The notes: a model not told the origin generated them from the sequence alone. 28,768 nt of DNA from a virus (IMGVR_UViG_3300009082_000050:1-28768); one strand, 5' to 3'; counted from the first letter of the stretch, positions 14,053 to 20,327 are shown. Numbers and translations: made by a program.

Positions 14053-14511
14053 ATGAAATATCTTGGGATTGTCGGGAGCAATAATCTTAATATGGGGCCA
14101 GAATTCTGGAAATGGGTTATAAAGAAAGCTGGTAAATTCCGATTTATGCGAGAAGAGGGATTAAATCCTAGTGGAGAGGTAAATGATTGCTCAGCGACGA
14201 TAAGGTTTGGAATGCAAACTATAGAATTTTTATGCAATTATGAAAGTTGTGTTCTTACCGTAGCGCTTGTTCAAACAGCAATAGACAAAATCAATAAAGA
14301 AGGAATTTATTTTTTAAGGGAGGATGCGTTAGGACAGGATGATTTGGGTGTGATTGTATCTAAGAAAATTACCCTAGCCAATTTGTATGATAGTAAAAGT
14401 AAATTAGGAAAATTCAGTCACTACCCTTCGGCACTAAAAACACGTGTAGAGGCGTTAGCGTGGATATGGGAGAAAGAAAAAAGGCAAGGAGGAGTAAATG
14501 AAAATTCTTAA
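14053..14511 (+). CDS. Phage hypothetical protein with recombined C-terminus
   Basis: 152 residues, starting 3 nt after the preceding stop with GGGGG as ribosome binding site. The main body is mixed alpha/beta (MKYLGIVGSNNLNMGPEFWKW). The last residues (KEKRQGGVNENS) come from the 30-bp repeat read in a different frame from copy 1, so the frame misses the repeat's TAA and runs 14 nt into the truncated methyltransferase. The natural C-terminus was probably lost or extended by recombination. Confidence 0.6.
   Translation: MKYLGIVGSNNLNMGPEFWKWVIKKAGKFRFMREEGLNPSGEVNDCSATIRFGMQTIEFLCNYESCVLTVALVQTAIDKINKEGIYFLREDALGQDDLGVIVSKKITLANLYDSKSKLGKFSHYPSALKTRVEALAWIWEKEKRQGGVNENS
14473..14502. repeat. 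30-bp direct repeat carrying a ribosome binding site, copy 2
   Basis: Identical to 13412-13441, 1061 bp downstream. It supplies GGAGGAG and the ATG of the methyltransferase fragment but is read in another frame by the upstream gene. Confidence 0.95.
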
Positions 14512-14629
14512 CCTATACTGTGGAGTCGGCGGCAATCGTAAATTATGGGGCAATGATCACGACATAACGGCCATAGAAGCCGATCCGCTCATTGCGCAGA
14601 TATATATTGATGATCTTACTTTATTATGA
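14498..14629 (+). pseudogene. Truncated DNA methyltransferase N-terminus
   Basis: 43 codons. MKILNLYCGVGGNRKLWG and DITAIEADPLIAQIYID are the SAM-binding motif I and following strand of phage DNA methyltransferases (FxGxGG-type site here as YCGVGG, acidic residue in IEAD). The family match stops at IYID, where the full protein continues with a FP-x-D segment. A stop follows after DLTLL. Catalytic motifs are absent, so it cannot be active. The break coincides with the -35 element of the next promoter. Confidence 0.85.
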
Positions 14630-14635
14630 TATATT
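14607..14635 (+). promoter_or_regulatory. Sigma70-type promoter, predicted leaderless
   Basis: TTGATG, 17 nt, TATATT. Six nucleotides separate the -10 box from the ATG at 14642, so transcription should start at or next to the start codon. Confidence 0.55.
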
Positions 14636-14641
14636 GAAATA

Positions 14642-14908
14642 ATGAAAAGTAACAAATCTAGGCTTCAATCAATATTGAAATTTTCAATTTTATCTGTTTT
14701 GTTTATTATGATTTATGTGTCTATAATTTTTATACTAAATCCAGATGTTATAGAATTAAAAGATATTTTCATAACAGGAATCACACTTATTGGCAGTATG
14801 ACAATAGCATTGATAGGTAGATATGGAATAAGAGAAGCGGTACTAAGTGGTAAAGCAGAAAGTAAAGATGTTTCTGACATAATTGCTAAAGGACTTAATG
14901 AAAAATAA
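14642..14908 (+). CDS. Two-TM membrane protein
   Basis: 88 residues with no Shine-Dalgarno motif but a promoter immediately upstream. A basic N-terminus is followed by two membrane helices (about 11-33 and 41-60) and a soluble C-terminal tail with charged residues. Size and topology are holin-like, but nothing specific confirms that. It is the last plus-strand gene before a minus-strand operon. Confidence 0.6.
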   Translation: MKSNKSRLQSILKFSILSVLFIMIYVSIIFILNPDVIELKDIFITGITLIGSMTIALIGRYGIREAVLSGKAESKDVSDIIAKGLNEK

Positions 14909-14935
14909 AATATATACTTTATTAAATAGCGATAT

Positions 14936-15178
14936 TTAGAACAATGTATCTTTTATATCTTCAATTTTAGATTGTAATACCCCTACCATGTATGCATATT
15001 TTGCAATTATGTTCTCTTTGCCGCTATGAGTTTCGGCTATTTTTTCTATTTCTGTGATATCGATCTTGTCATAATCTTTATGTTTAATAGCTGACTCGAA
15101 TTCAAGTAAGATGATTGCAATTTCTTCGGGATTATCTATATTATTTCTGATTTTGTTTATAAGCTGTTTAATTTTCAT
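14936..15178 (-). CDS. Small helical protein
   Basis: 80 residues from the ATG at 15178 with AGGAGG upstream; a longer frame from 15217 overlaps the neighbouring gene and lacks a ribosome binding site. Charged helical sequence (MKIKQLINKIRNNIDNPEE). It is the last gene of the leftward operon. Function unknown. Confidence 0.6.
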   Translation of the reverse strand: MKIKQLINKIRNNIDNPEEIAIILLEFESAIKHKDYDKIDITEIEKIAETHSGKENIIAKYAYMVGVLQSKIEDIKDTLF

Positions 15179-15197
15179 TTTATACCTCCTATTTATT

Positions 15198-15356
15198 TTA
15201 TAGCTTCCATCTTTCATCGATTAACTTTAAAATTTTTTTATCTACTTCTTTGATTCCCTCCATCGCTTCCTTCATCTGCTCAAGCCCGGCTTTTGCTATG
15301 CCGATTTCGGCTTGTGCTCCTGCGATGGCTGCGATAATTTCCTTAAATGCTTTCAT
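15198..15356 (-). CDS. Small alanine-rich helical protein
   Basis: 52 residues with GGAGAGGAG upstream. One long amphipathic helix (MKAFKEIIAAIAGAQAEIG and on), ending in DERWKL. Function unknown; its place within the operon and its strong ribosome binding site argue that it is real. Confidence 0.55.
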   Translation of the reverse strand: MKAFKEIIAAIAGAQAEIGIAKAGLEQMKEAMEGIKEVDKKILKLIDERWKL

Positions 15357-15359
15357 GGT

Positions 15360-15605
15360 TTACTCCTCTCCGTAAATTTCTTCTTTTGTGAATTTGTTTT
15401 TTATCGCCTCAATTACTTCTTTTTCATTACATATATCTAATAATTCCATAGAAGAAAAATTTTTCTTGATCATATTTATCACGCTTTCATCATAAAAATC
15501 TGCGGTGATCCGCATACGGTCAAGGTCTCTACTTTTATAATAATCAGTAAATATCGCTTCGATGTTAAAATCATCTTCTTTGTAAATATCCAAAATGCCT
15601 TTCAT
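15360..15605 (-). CDS. Small acidic protein
   Basis: 81 residues with AAGGAG upstream. Acidic, mixed alpha/beta sequence (MKGILDIYKEDDFNIEAIF). No motif recognised. It is 3 nt from the next gene in the leftward operon. Confidence 0.6.
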   Translation of the reverse strand: MKGILDIYKEDDFNIEAIFTDYYKSRDLDRMRITADFYDESVINMIKKNFSSMELLDICNEKEVIEAIKNKFTKEEIYGEE

Positions 15606-15709
15606 GGTTTTCTCCTTATCAAAAAATCCGCCTACTATGTAGGCTAAACCCGCCCGCCGATTTGCACGACGTCTCCGGCTGCTCTTGTTATCAGCTGGCG
15701 GGTGAGTAA
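15606..15709 (-). other. GC-rich spacer with terminator and possible decayed peptide
   Basis: Minus-strand spacer between two operon genes, clearly richer in GC than its surroundings. In one frame after the upstream stop it encodes LTRQLITRAAGDVVQIGGRV and a stop. That looks protein-like but lacks an ATG, so it may be a decayed small gene. It ends in the hairpin at 15621-15646. Confidence 0.35.
15621..15646 (-). terminator. Intrinsic terminator
   Basis: Minus strand: GCCTAC, 3-nt loop, GTAGGC, then GGATTTTTT. It would limit read-through from the genes to its right into the last three genes. Confidence 0.55.
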
Positions 15710-15973
15710 TTATCCTTCAATTGTTATTTGCATAGACCCTTTCATTTTGTCTTGGTATGGCAACAGCAAATTATAAATATTTTGTGCAGTTTCCATATCC
15801 CCGCATACCATTACAAAAGGCAAGTCAAAGCAATGCCATTTACCCGGTTCAATTTTTTTTGAAACATCTTCTTGCCGTGATTCTTCCAACGTCCGCAAAG
15901 TCGTTTTATTAAACTCAACTGATAAATTTTCTGCTATTCTCTCGGGTGATAAATTACCTAACATTATACTCAT
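15710..15973 (-). CDS. Hypothetical protein
   Basis: 87 residues with GGAG and GGAGG motifs just upstream. Mixed alpha/beta sequence with a central WHCFDLPFVMVCGD. No family recognised. Part of the leftward operon. Confidence 0.6.
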   Translation of the reverse strand: MSIMLGNLSPERIAENLSVEFNKTTLRTLEESRQEDVSKKIEPGKWHCFDLPFVMVCGDMETAQNIYNLLLPYQDKMKGSMQITIEG

Positions 15974-16015
15974 GCCTCCATTCTCCTTCTGTGGTAGGTC
16001 ACAGCCCTAAATATT

Positions 16016-16079
16016 CCCCGGCCAGGCTTTGGCACCTGACCGGGGGGGCCGTAGGAGCGGTTACGTATTCCGCTCCTAC
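16016..16079. terminator. Tandem GC-rich hairpins in leftward operon
   Basis: One stem is CCCCGGCCAGG (16016-16026) with CCTGACCGGGG (16035-16045), one mismatch. The other is a perfect 10-bp GTAGGAGCGG/CCGCTCCTAC (16051-16060 with 16070-16079) overlapping the stop codon of the minus gene ending at 16076. Neither is followed by a T run, so they may act in mRNA processing or stability rather than termination. Confidence 0.5.
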
Positions 16080-16798
16080 ATTATTACTTCAAAACTCTTA
16101 ACATCGACAATTTGCAATTTTGCATGTTTTGTAATACTAATATTTTTTGCAATTCCTATTATTTTTATTGTTTTCCCTTTAATTCTTTTTGCTTTTCCGT
16201 TGAGCACGGGGAGCCAATAGGATTTATTCCTATACCAGAATTTTTTCACTTCCGGGAAAAGCAAATCTACAGTTAACCAATTTTCAAGATTTTGTCTATA
16301 TATTGCAGTTTCGTATATTGCGGCAAACAACAAATTTGTTTCAATCTTTATTGTTAATTCAACTGTAGAGCCAATTTCAAAAGTGGGAATATTTGCTATC
16401 TCTTTATAATATTCAATTTCTTTCTGTTTTTTTTCTTTTTCTTTTTCGGCTATGATAGGGAGATTGTATATAATTGTGCGTAACTGTTTATTTTGACAAC
16501 TACCCATTAACCATTCAAAATAAGAGTAATCATTTTGAACAATAAAATTAAGTGTATTGCCCGCATATTTCCCAAAATCGATTATTGTGTTTCCGCCTAA
16601 ATCAGTATACTTTTTAGGTATTTTAAAGGATTTACTTTCTCCTCTTAAAAACTCATCATAGTCTGTGGTGCCTGTTTTTTTAACAGCAGCCTCAAAATTG
16701 AAACTCAAATTCTGCTGGTAGTCATAATGTGTATACCCATTAAGATCATATACATCCCATAAAGTGTAATATTTATTTGCAAATCCTATTTTCAGCAT
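16076..16798 (-). CDS. Phage protein with DUF3820/exonuclease X C-terminal-like motif
   Basis: 240 residues with AGGAGG about 11 nt upstream of the ATG. Residues 72-98 (IDFGKYAGNTLNFI, YSYFEWLMGS) match the FGK-x-x-G-x-x-[LI]...D-x-x-Y-x-x-WL signature of DUF3820 and the C-terminal domain of exonuclease X-like proteins. The exonuclease domain itself is absent. A KYYTLWDV element at the N-terminus is common in related phage proteins. The C-terminal half is beta-rich and basic. Probably DNA-associated. It is the second gene of the leftward operon. Confidence 0.6.
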   Translation of the reverse strand: MLKIGFANKYYTLWDVYDLNGYTHYDYQQNLSFNFEAAVKKTGTTDYDEFLRGESKSFKIPKKYTDLGGNTIIDFGKYAGNTLNFIVQNDYSYFEWLMGSCQNKQLRTIIYNLPIIAEKEKEKKQKEIEYYKEIANIPTFEIGSTVELTIKIETNLLFAAIYETAIYRQNLENWLTVDLLFPEVKKFWYRNKSYWLPVLNGKAKRIKGKTIKIIGIAKNISITKHAKLQIVDVKSFEVIM

Positions 16799-16861
16799 GT
16801 CAAACGCCTCCTACAGCGTCCCGGAAAACCGGGTGATTTTAACCGGCGCTATGGCCGGTAT

Positions 16862-17062
16862 TTAAAAACTATCACAAAAAGCGACAAACTCATTTTCCGG
16901 GAGTTTTTCTTGTAACACTTCAAGGGCAACCTGAAACGGGATATCGGCATCAGGCATATCATAAAGATTTCTTACGGCATTCTTTATTTCTTCAGCCGAA
17001 AATGTTGTAAGATTCTTTGAAAATCTGGCCTTTAAAACTTCTATTCTTTCCATCTTTTCCAT
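16862..17062 (-). CDS. Small helical protein, first gene of leftward operon
   Basis: 66 residues with GAGGAGGG upstream of the ATG. Helical and charged (MEKMERIEVLKARFSKNL). No helix-turn-helix evident. Two hairpins (ACCGGC/GCCGGT and CCCGG/CCGGG) follow its stop. As the promoter-proximal gene opposite a divergent promoter it is a candidate regulator, by position only. Confidence 0.6.
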   Translation of the reverse strand: MEKMERIEVLKARFSKNLTTFSAEEIKNAVRNLYDMPDADIPFQVALEVLQEKLPENEFVAFCDSF

Positions 17063-17107
17063 GCTGCCCTCCTCGGCAAAATTGCTTTAATTGCAATCTC
17101 TATTATC

Positions 17108-17136
17108 AATATATACAATTGTATAATATAAGTCAA
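17108..17136 (-). promoter_or_regulatory. Leftward promoter with operator-like palindrome in spacer
   Basis: Minus strand: TTGACT, 17 nt, TATATT. The perfect palindrome TATACAATTGTATA (17112-17125) lies within the spacer. It drives the operon starting at 17062. Confidence 0.65.
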
Positions 17137-17324
17137 GTGTGTTTTAGAATATTTTTAATTATTTTCAATATTTTTATATAAAATTAGTTAACAAAACATA
17201 AGTAGTTATTGAATATATGCAATTGTATTGGTATCTTCTATTATATAAGCAGATTTCTTATAAAATTAGAAAAGTATTTTTATTTATTTTCATAAAACCA
17301 CTTGACAATTATATTCGATTGTAT
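17112..17324. promoter_or_regulatory. Three operator-like sites between divergent promoters
   Basis: Sites ATACAATTGTAT (17113-17124), ATGCAATTGTAT (17217-17228) and ATTCGATTGTAT (17313-17324) share AT-x-C-[AG]-ATTGTAT. The outer two lie inside the spacers of the leftward and rightward promoters. The middle one lies roughly halfway (centres 104 and 96 bp apart). This layout fits one regulator controlling both directions, possibly with looping. Confidence 0.55.
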
Positions 17325-17330
17325 TATTAT
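17302..17330 (+). promoter_or_regulatory. Rightward promoter
   Basis: TTGACA, 17 nt, TATTAT, a near-consensus promoter. The third operator-like site fills the right part of its spacer. A short leader with a possible GTGAG/CTCAC stem precedes the gene at 17389. Confidence 0.75.
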
Positions 17331-17388
17331 TATATATAGTGAGAGTGCAGAAAGCACAAATAAGCTCACGGCCTGGGGAGGATAAGAA

Positions 17389-17565
17389 ATGTCAGAAAAA
17401 GAAATCAATGCAATAATAGAGGCGATTGATAGAGCAAGTAAAAGGCCGAGTGAAACAAAATATGTGAGCGGCGGGGAAGAAATTATAAATAAAGATTGTA
17501 AATTCCAACATTTAGTTGGAGGGCTATCTAATATATTAAATATTGATTTAATAAAATATTGTTAA
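17389..17565 (+). CDS. Small hypothetical protein, first gene of rightward operon
   Basis: 58 residues with GGGGAGG 6 nt upstream. Helical N-terminus (MSEKEINAIIEAIDRASK) and a hydrophobic C-terminus. No recognised motif. As first gene of the rightward operon it is comparable in size to phage early regulators. Confidence 0.6.
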   Translation: MSEKEINAIIEAIDRASKRPSETKYVSGGEEIINKDCKFQHLVGGLSNILNIDLIKYC

Positions 17566-17609
17566 TAATTTTATCCCTTGGGTGGCAATACGTAAGCCTC
17601 CCAGAGTTT

Positions 17610-17627
17610 AGCCCGGCTCATGCCGGG
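17610..17627 (+). terminator. Hairpin between first two rightward genes
   Basis: 7-bp stem GCCCGGC/GCCGGGC with a 4-nt loop followed by AATTATTAT. A weak terminator or processing site. Confidence 0.4.
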
Positions 17628-17649
17628 CAATTATTATAACGGAGGGAAT

Positions 17650-17973
17650 ATGGGAGCCTACAACAATGAAACAGCGCAGCAGGCTGCGCTGGAATATCTT
17701 AAAGATCAGATGCAGCAGGGGAAAATGAACGCAGCACAGGCCAATGTGGAAAAAGTGCGGTGGCTGCGTGTGGAACTTATCACGTGCAGCGTGCCCTGTG
17801 ATGTGCGGAAAGCCTTGAATGCCGCTGTTAAAGAGGGCAAGCTCGGCCATATGAAAAAAGACGGAAGAAAGCCGGAATGCTATTTTCATCCGGATTTTGA
17901 GTACTTGGCAAAGCAGGAAAGGCATGAATATGAAATTAAGACTATAGAAGCCTTAAAGGCTATTTGTGTTTAA
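17650..17973 (+). CDS. Winged-helix-like DNA-binding protein
   Basis: 107 residues from ATG 17650, chosen because GGAGGG lies just upstream; ATG 17620 falls in the hairpin. Residues 35-85 (VRWLRVELITCSVPCDVRKAL, then KEGKLGHMKKDG, then PECYFHPDF) have the helix-turn-helix and basic wing pattern of small phage winged-helix proteins. Likely a transcription regulator, and a candidate for the nearby operator sites. Composition is richer in GC than neighbours. Confidence 0.5.
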   Translation: MGAYNNETAQQAALEYLKDQMQQGKMNAAQANVEKVRWLRVELITCSVPCDVRKALNAAVKEGKLGHMKKDGRKPECYFHPDFEYLAKQERHEYEIKTIEALKAICV

Positions 17974-17995
17974 TATATTATAAGAGGAAGCTAAT

Positions 17996-18172
17996 ATGGG
18001 AAATAAGGAAAATGCAAAGGCAATCGAAAATAAAATAATAAATCAATTTGATCAGTCTGGTGATGGGCAGTTAATTAAGCAACTTGGTGTTCCGGTCTGT
18101 GTGGATGATAAAAGCAGGGTTGTTGATTGTTCTAATTGTTGGAGAAAGTGCCCTTTTAATTGTAATCGCTGA
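17996..18172 (+). CDS. Small cysteine-rich protein
   Basis: 58 residues with AGAGGAAG upstream. The C-terminus VVDCSNCWRKCPFNCNR has four cysteines (C-x2-C-x3-C-x3-C), suggesting metal binding or a redox cluster. The N-terminus is polar. Function unknown. Confidence 0.6.
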   Translation: MGNKENAKAIENKIINQFDQSGDGQLIKQLGVPVCVDDKSRVVDCSNCWRKCPFNCNR

Positions 18173-18216
18173 AAAGTTTAGCCGGTATGATTTTTTTATA
18201 TTAGCAAGGAGGATGA

Positions 18217-18429
18217 ATGGAAACAGATGTTATTAGAAAGCCTACTAGGCAGTGGGCAAGAGAAAAAGGCTTGAATGAAATTACAGCATGTAGCTGGCTT
18301 AGATATCTGTCGATAAAAGATGAACAGAAAATTGGTACAGCTATTGCACTTACTGAACAAGAATTTGATTCTATGGTCACTGAAGCGAAAAAGCACAAGC
18401 GCGGTAGGCATAGAAAGGGGCAGAAATAA
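18217..18429 (+). CDS. Excisionase/MerR-type small HTH protein
   Basis: 70 residues with AAGGAGG upstream. PTRQWAREKGLNEITACSWL, a short loop, then EQKIGTAIALTEQEFDSM follows the HTH_17 layout: helix-turn-helix, small wing, and a closing helix, with a basic KKHKRGRHRKGQK tail. Such proteins act as excisionases or small regulators. With no integrase in the window a regulatory role is more likely. It directly precedes the tRNA group. Confidence 0.5.
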   Translation: METDVIRKPTRQWAREKGLNEITACSWLRYLSIKDEQKIGTAIALTEQEFDSMVTEAKKHKRGRHRKGQK

Positions 18430-18435
18430 TTATAA

Positions 18436-18508
18436 GCACCGTTAACTTATCGGTTAGAGTGTCTGCCTTATAAGCAGAGGGTAAATGGTTCAATTCCATT
18501 ACGGTGCA
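18436..18508 (+). tRNA. tRNA-Ile (anticodon UAU)
   Basis: 73 nt. Acceptor GCACCGT/ACGGTGC with discriminator A. The D arm contains GG. The anticodon stem TCTGC/GCAGA encloses CTTATAA with anticodon TAT, and the T loop is TTCAATT. No CCA is encoded. It reads AUA, a codon abundant in this AT-rich genome. Confidence 0.9.
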
Positions 18509-18533
18509 AGTTAATAATAGGGAGGAAGATAAA

Positions 18534-18734
18534 ATGGAAATAGAACAGATAGATTTTTATATTAATAAAGATCATATGGATAGTTCATTCCCACCAATAT
18601 TTGTGGAAAAAAGTATAATAAATGAATTTGATGATTTAGACTCATGCTTTAGGTTTGCAAAAGAACGGTTAATAGTATTCCGCAAAGCATATTCTTTGCC
18701 GGATGCTGTTACTATGATACATTTTACAGAATAA
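18534..18734 (+). CDS. Small hypothetical protein between tRNAs
   Basis: 66 residues from ATG 18534 with GGAGG upstream; an upstream in-frame start at 18504 overlaps the tRNA. Acidic N-terminus (MEIEQIDFYINKDHMDSSF), then a helical segment. No recognised motif. Confidence 0.6.
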   Translation: MEIEQIDFYINKDHMDSSFPPIFVEKSIINEFDDLDSCFRFAKERLIVFRKAYSLPDAVTMIHFTE

Positions 18735-18739
18735 TTTAT

Positions 18740-18810
18740 GGCGGTTTAGTGAAATGGTATCACGCAAGAATTTCAATCTTGCATAAAGGGTTCAATTCCC
18801 TTAACCGCTA
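18740..18810 (+). tRNA. tRNA-Glu (anticodon UUC)
   Basis: 71 nt. Acceptor GGCGGTT/AACCGCT (first pair G-U) with discriminator A. D stem GTGA/TCAC with GG in the loop; anticodon stem CAAGA/TCTTG with loop ATTTCAA; T loop TTCAATT. No CCA is encoded. Confidence 0.88.
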
Positions 18811-18814
18811 TTGT

Positions 18815-18884
18815 ATCCCTGTAGTGCAATGTAGCACGACAGCCCTTGAAGCTGTTTATCAAGGTTCGAGTCCTTGCAGGGATG
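18815..18884 (+). tRNA. tRNA-Gln (anticodon UUG), non-canonical loops
   Basis: 70 nt. Acceptor ATCCCTG/CAGGGAT with discriminator G, as in glutamine tRNAs. The anticodon stem ACAGC/GCTGT encloses CCTTGAA, so the anticodon is TTG but position 33 is C instead of the near-universal U. The D loop (AATGTA) is one base short and lacks the GG pair. The T arm (AAGGTTCGAGTCCTT) is normal. Confidence 0.75.
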
Positions 18885-18910
18885 AATATTTTTTAGAAAA
18901 GGAGTTTTAA

Positions 18911-19048
18911 ATGGACTTTTTTATTTTAATAATTTTATTTTTAATTTACATAACAAATTTTAAGACACCAACAACAGGACAATCGGATAAGATAATTCTC
19001 CTTTTAAAGGAAATTAAAGAATTATTAAAATCAAAGGAAATAAAATGA
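18911..19048 (+). CDS. Small single-pass membrane protein
   Basis: 45 residues with AAAGGAG upstream. The N-terminal 15 residues are a membrane helix (MDFFILIILFLIYI). A short soluble part ends in an amphipathic lysine-rich helix. Its TGA overlaps the next ATG, so it belongs to the same unit as the overprinted pair and may be part of a membrane/lysis complex. Confidence 0.6.
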   Translation: MDFFILIILFLIYITNFKTPTTGQSDKIILLLKEIKELLKSKEIK

Positions 19049-19500
19049 ATGAAGGAATCAAAATTTTGTGGATTATTATCGGTGTTATTGTTTTTCTTGG
19101 GATTTTTTCTTCAATCGGATCATATATATGCGGATACTATTATGGATCAAAAACAATTTCTATTGTTGAAGATTCAGGAATCCAATCAATTATTGGCAGT
19201 CTTAGAAAACGAATTGAACAGCAAGCAGATATTATACAATCAGCTCTCTCTGAATCTGACAAAATCAGAGCAGACTATAAACTTGCAAGAGAGCGCCTTG
19301 ATAATGCAAAAAAGACAATTGATAGTATTACAATTAAGAATAATGAACTTGCAAGCCTTAATCAGGCAGCAACAAAAGAAATCAGAGAGGCTAGAAAGTT
19401 ACTTGAAACAATCGGAACAAGTAATATTACTTCAACTGCAATCATTATCGAACTTAAGCGAATTAACAAAGAAATTGCAGATTCAATTAACGGTGAGTAA
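19045..19500 (+). CDS. TM plus coiled-coil protein, i-spanin-like topology (frame 1 of overprinted pair)
   Basis: 151 residues with AAAGGA 6-7 nt upstream. One N-terminal membrane segment (about 7-34, ILWIIIGVIVFLGIF onward, with a glycine/tyrosine-rich end) is followed by about 110 residues of charged coiled coil. This is the topology of inner-membrane spanins (Rz). Another long frame, 19049-19573, lies inside it on the same strand. Only 2 of 30 isoleucine codons are ATA, unlike neighbouring genes, and every codon ending in TA is followed by C or T, so no stop arises in the other frame. This supports simultaneous coding. Confidence 0.65.
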   Translation: MNEGIKILWIIIGVIVFLGIFSSIGSYICGYYYGSKTISIVEDSGIQSIIGSLRKRIEQQADIIQSALSESDKIRADYKLARERLDNAKKTIDSITIKNNELASLNQAATKEIREARKLLETIGTSNITSTAIIIELKRINKEIADSINGE

Positions 19501-19573
19501 AATTATTGTGATAAGTGAAGGGGTGTTACTTATTAGCGCGATAACTTGGGCAATAGTTGAGAGTTGTGATTAA
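19049..19573 (+). CDS. Secreted coiled-coil protein with C-terminal TM (frame 2 of overprinted pair)
   Basis: 174 residues, beginning 4 nt after the other frame's ATG, so both could use the same ribosome binding site. Residues 1-28 look like a signal peptide (LLSVLLFFLGFF, then HIYA before Asp29) with a signal-peptidase-I-like site and no lipobox cysteine. Residues 33-148 are a glutamine/leucine-rich coiled coil. Residues about 151-170 (IIVISEGVLLISAITWAIV) form a C-terminal membrane helix encoded mostly beyond the other frame's stop. The topology is unlike a classical Rz1 lipoprotein but could act as an envelope-spanning partner. If only one frame is real, either could be it. Confidence 0.55.
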   Translation: MKESKFCGLLSVLLFFLGFFLQSDHIYADTIMDQKQFLLLKIQESNQLLAVLENELNSKQILYNQLSLNLTKSEQTINLQESALIMQKRQLIVLQLRIMNLQALIRQQQKKSERLESYLKQSEQVILLQLQSLSNLSELTKKLQIQLTVSKIIVISEGVLLISAITWAIVESCD

Positions 19574-19587
19574 ATAAGGAGGTATAG

Positions 19588-19965
19588 ATGTTACTTATTA
19601 TTGTACAAATAATACTTATTATATTGGGGCTTTATTGTGTTTTTCTTTTTTTCCGAAATAATGCTGTTTTAAAATTTCGGTCATATGTATCTGATTTAAT
19701 GTTTTTGTGTTTTAGAGAAGAGGCTATTATAACTCATATCAATATAACGGAAAAATTAAATTCTGGTGACTATTCTATTGATTTGCTTGAGAATCAATGG
19801 AAGACATATAGAGAGGGTTGTGATAATATAATAGAAGAATACGAATCAATTTCTTATATAAAAATGTTATTTTCTATTTTCAAGCCGTTAAAGATGTGTG
19901 CATGGTATTCCGCTGATTTTTGCAATAAATTGGAATCCGTAAATATTAAGGAGATAATAAAATGA
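19588..19965 (+). CDS. Single-pass membrane protein
   Basis: 125 residues with GGAGG upstream. The N-terminal membrane helix (LLIIVQIILIILGLYCVFLFF) is followed by a soluble, mainly helical domain. Possibly part of the same membrane-associated operon. It overlaps the next gene by 4 nt. Confidence 0.6.
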   Translation: MLLIIVQIILIILGLYCVFLFFRNNAVLKFRSYVSDLMFLCFREEAIITHINITEKLNSGDYSIDLLENQWKTYREGCDNIIEEYESISYIKMLFSIFKPLKMCAWYSADFCNKLESVNIKEIIK

Positions 19966-20327
19966 TAGATTTAAATAAAAAATATGCAGATGCTACTATA
20001 GGGGAAGTGTTATTTATGGAACTTATAATGAATGCTCCTTTAGTAATCCCCTCGTGTGGGTTTAATCCTGGCATATTACCAGAAGAGCCTAAAATCAGTG
20101 ATGACTTATTATATAAGAGAAAACGGTCTTTAGAGAGTGTTGATTCAAGATTTTGGAATAGCCTTACTTCCGAAGAGCAAGGAGCAATAACGGAATATGA
20201 TAAAGCCCTTGAAAAGTGGGAAAAAGATAGAGAAGCTGAAGAAATAGCACACTGGCCATTATTTTATGCTAAAAAAATAATGAGTGTTATAATGGCAAAT
20301 AAAGATAATAAGGAGATTAAAGAATGA
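19962..20327 (+). CDS. Hypothetical soluble protein
   Basis: 121 residues with AAGGAG upstream. The N-terminal part has a proline-rich stretch (NPGILPEEPK), then a charged helical region (EYDKALEKWEKDREAEEIAHW). No family recognised. It overlaps both neighbours by 4 nt, showing tight coupling. Confidence 0.6.
   Translation: MIDLNKKYADATIGEVLFMELIMNAPLVIPSCGFNPGILPEEPKISDDLLYKRKRSLESVDSRFWNSLTSEEQGAITEYDKALEKWEKDREAEEIAHWPLFYAKKIMSVIMANKDNKEIKE

Noticed and set aside
14498-14629. Functional small SAM-binding protein
   Set aside because: Only motif I survives; catalytic motifs are absent and the end is at a clear junction.
19049-19573. Classical Rz1-type lipoprotein
   Set aside because: No lipobox cysteine after the signal peptide and not proline-rich; only the overlap arrangement is spanin-like.
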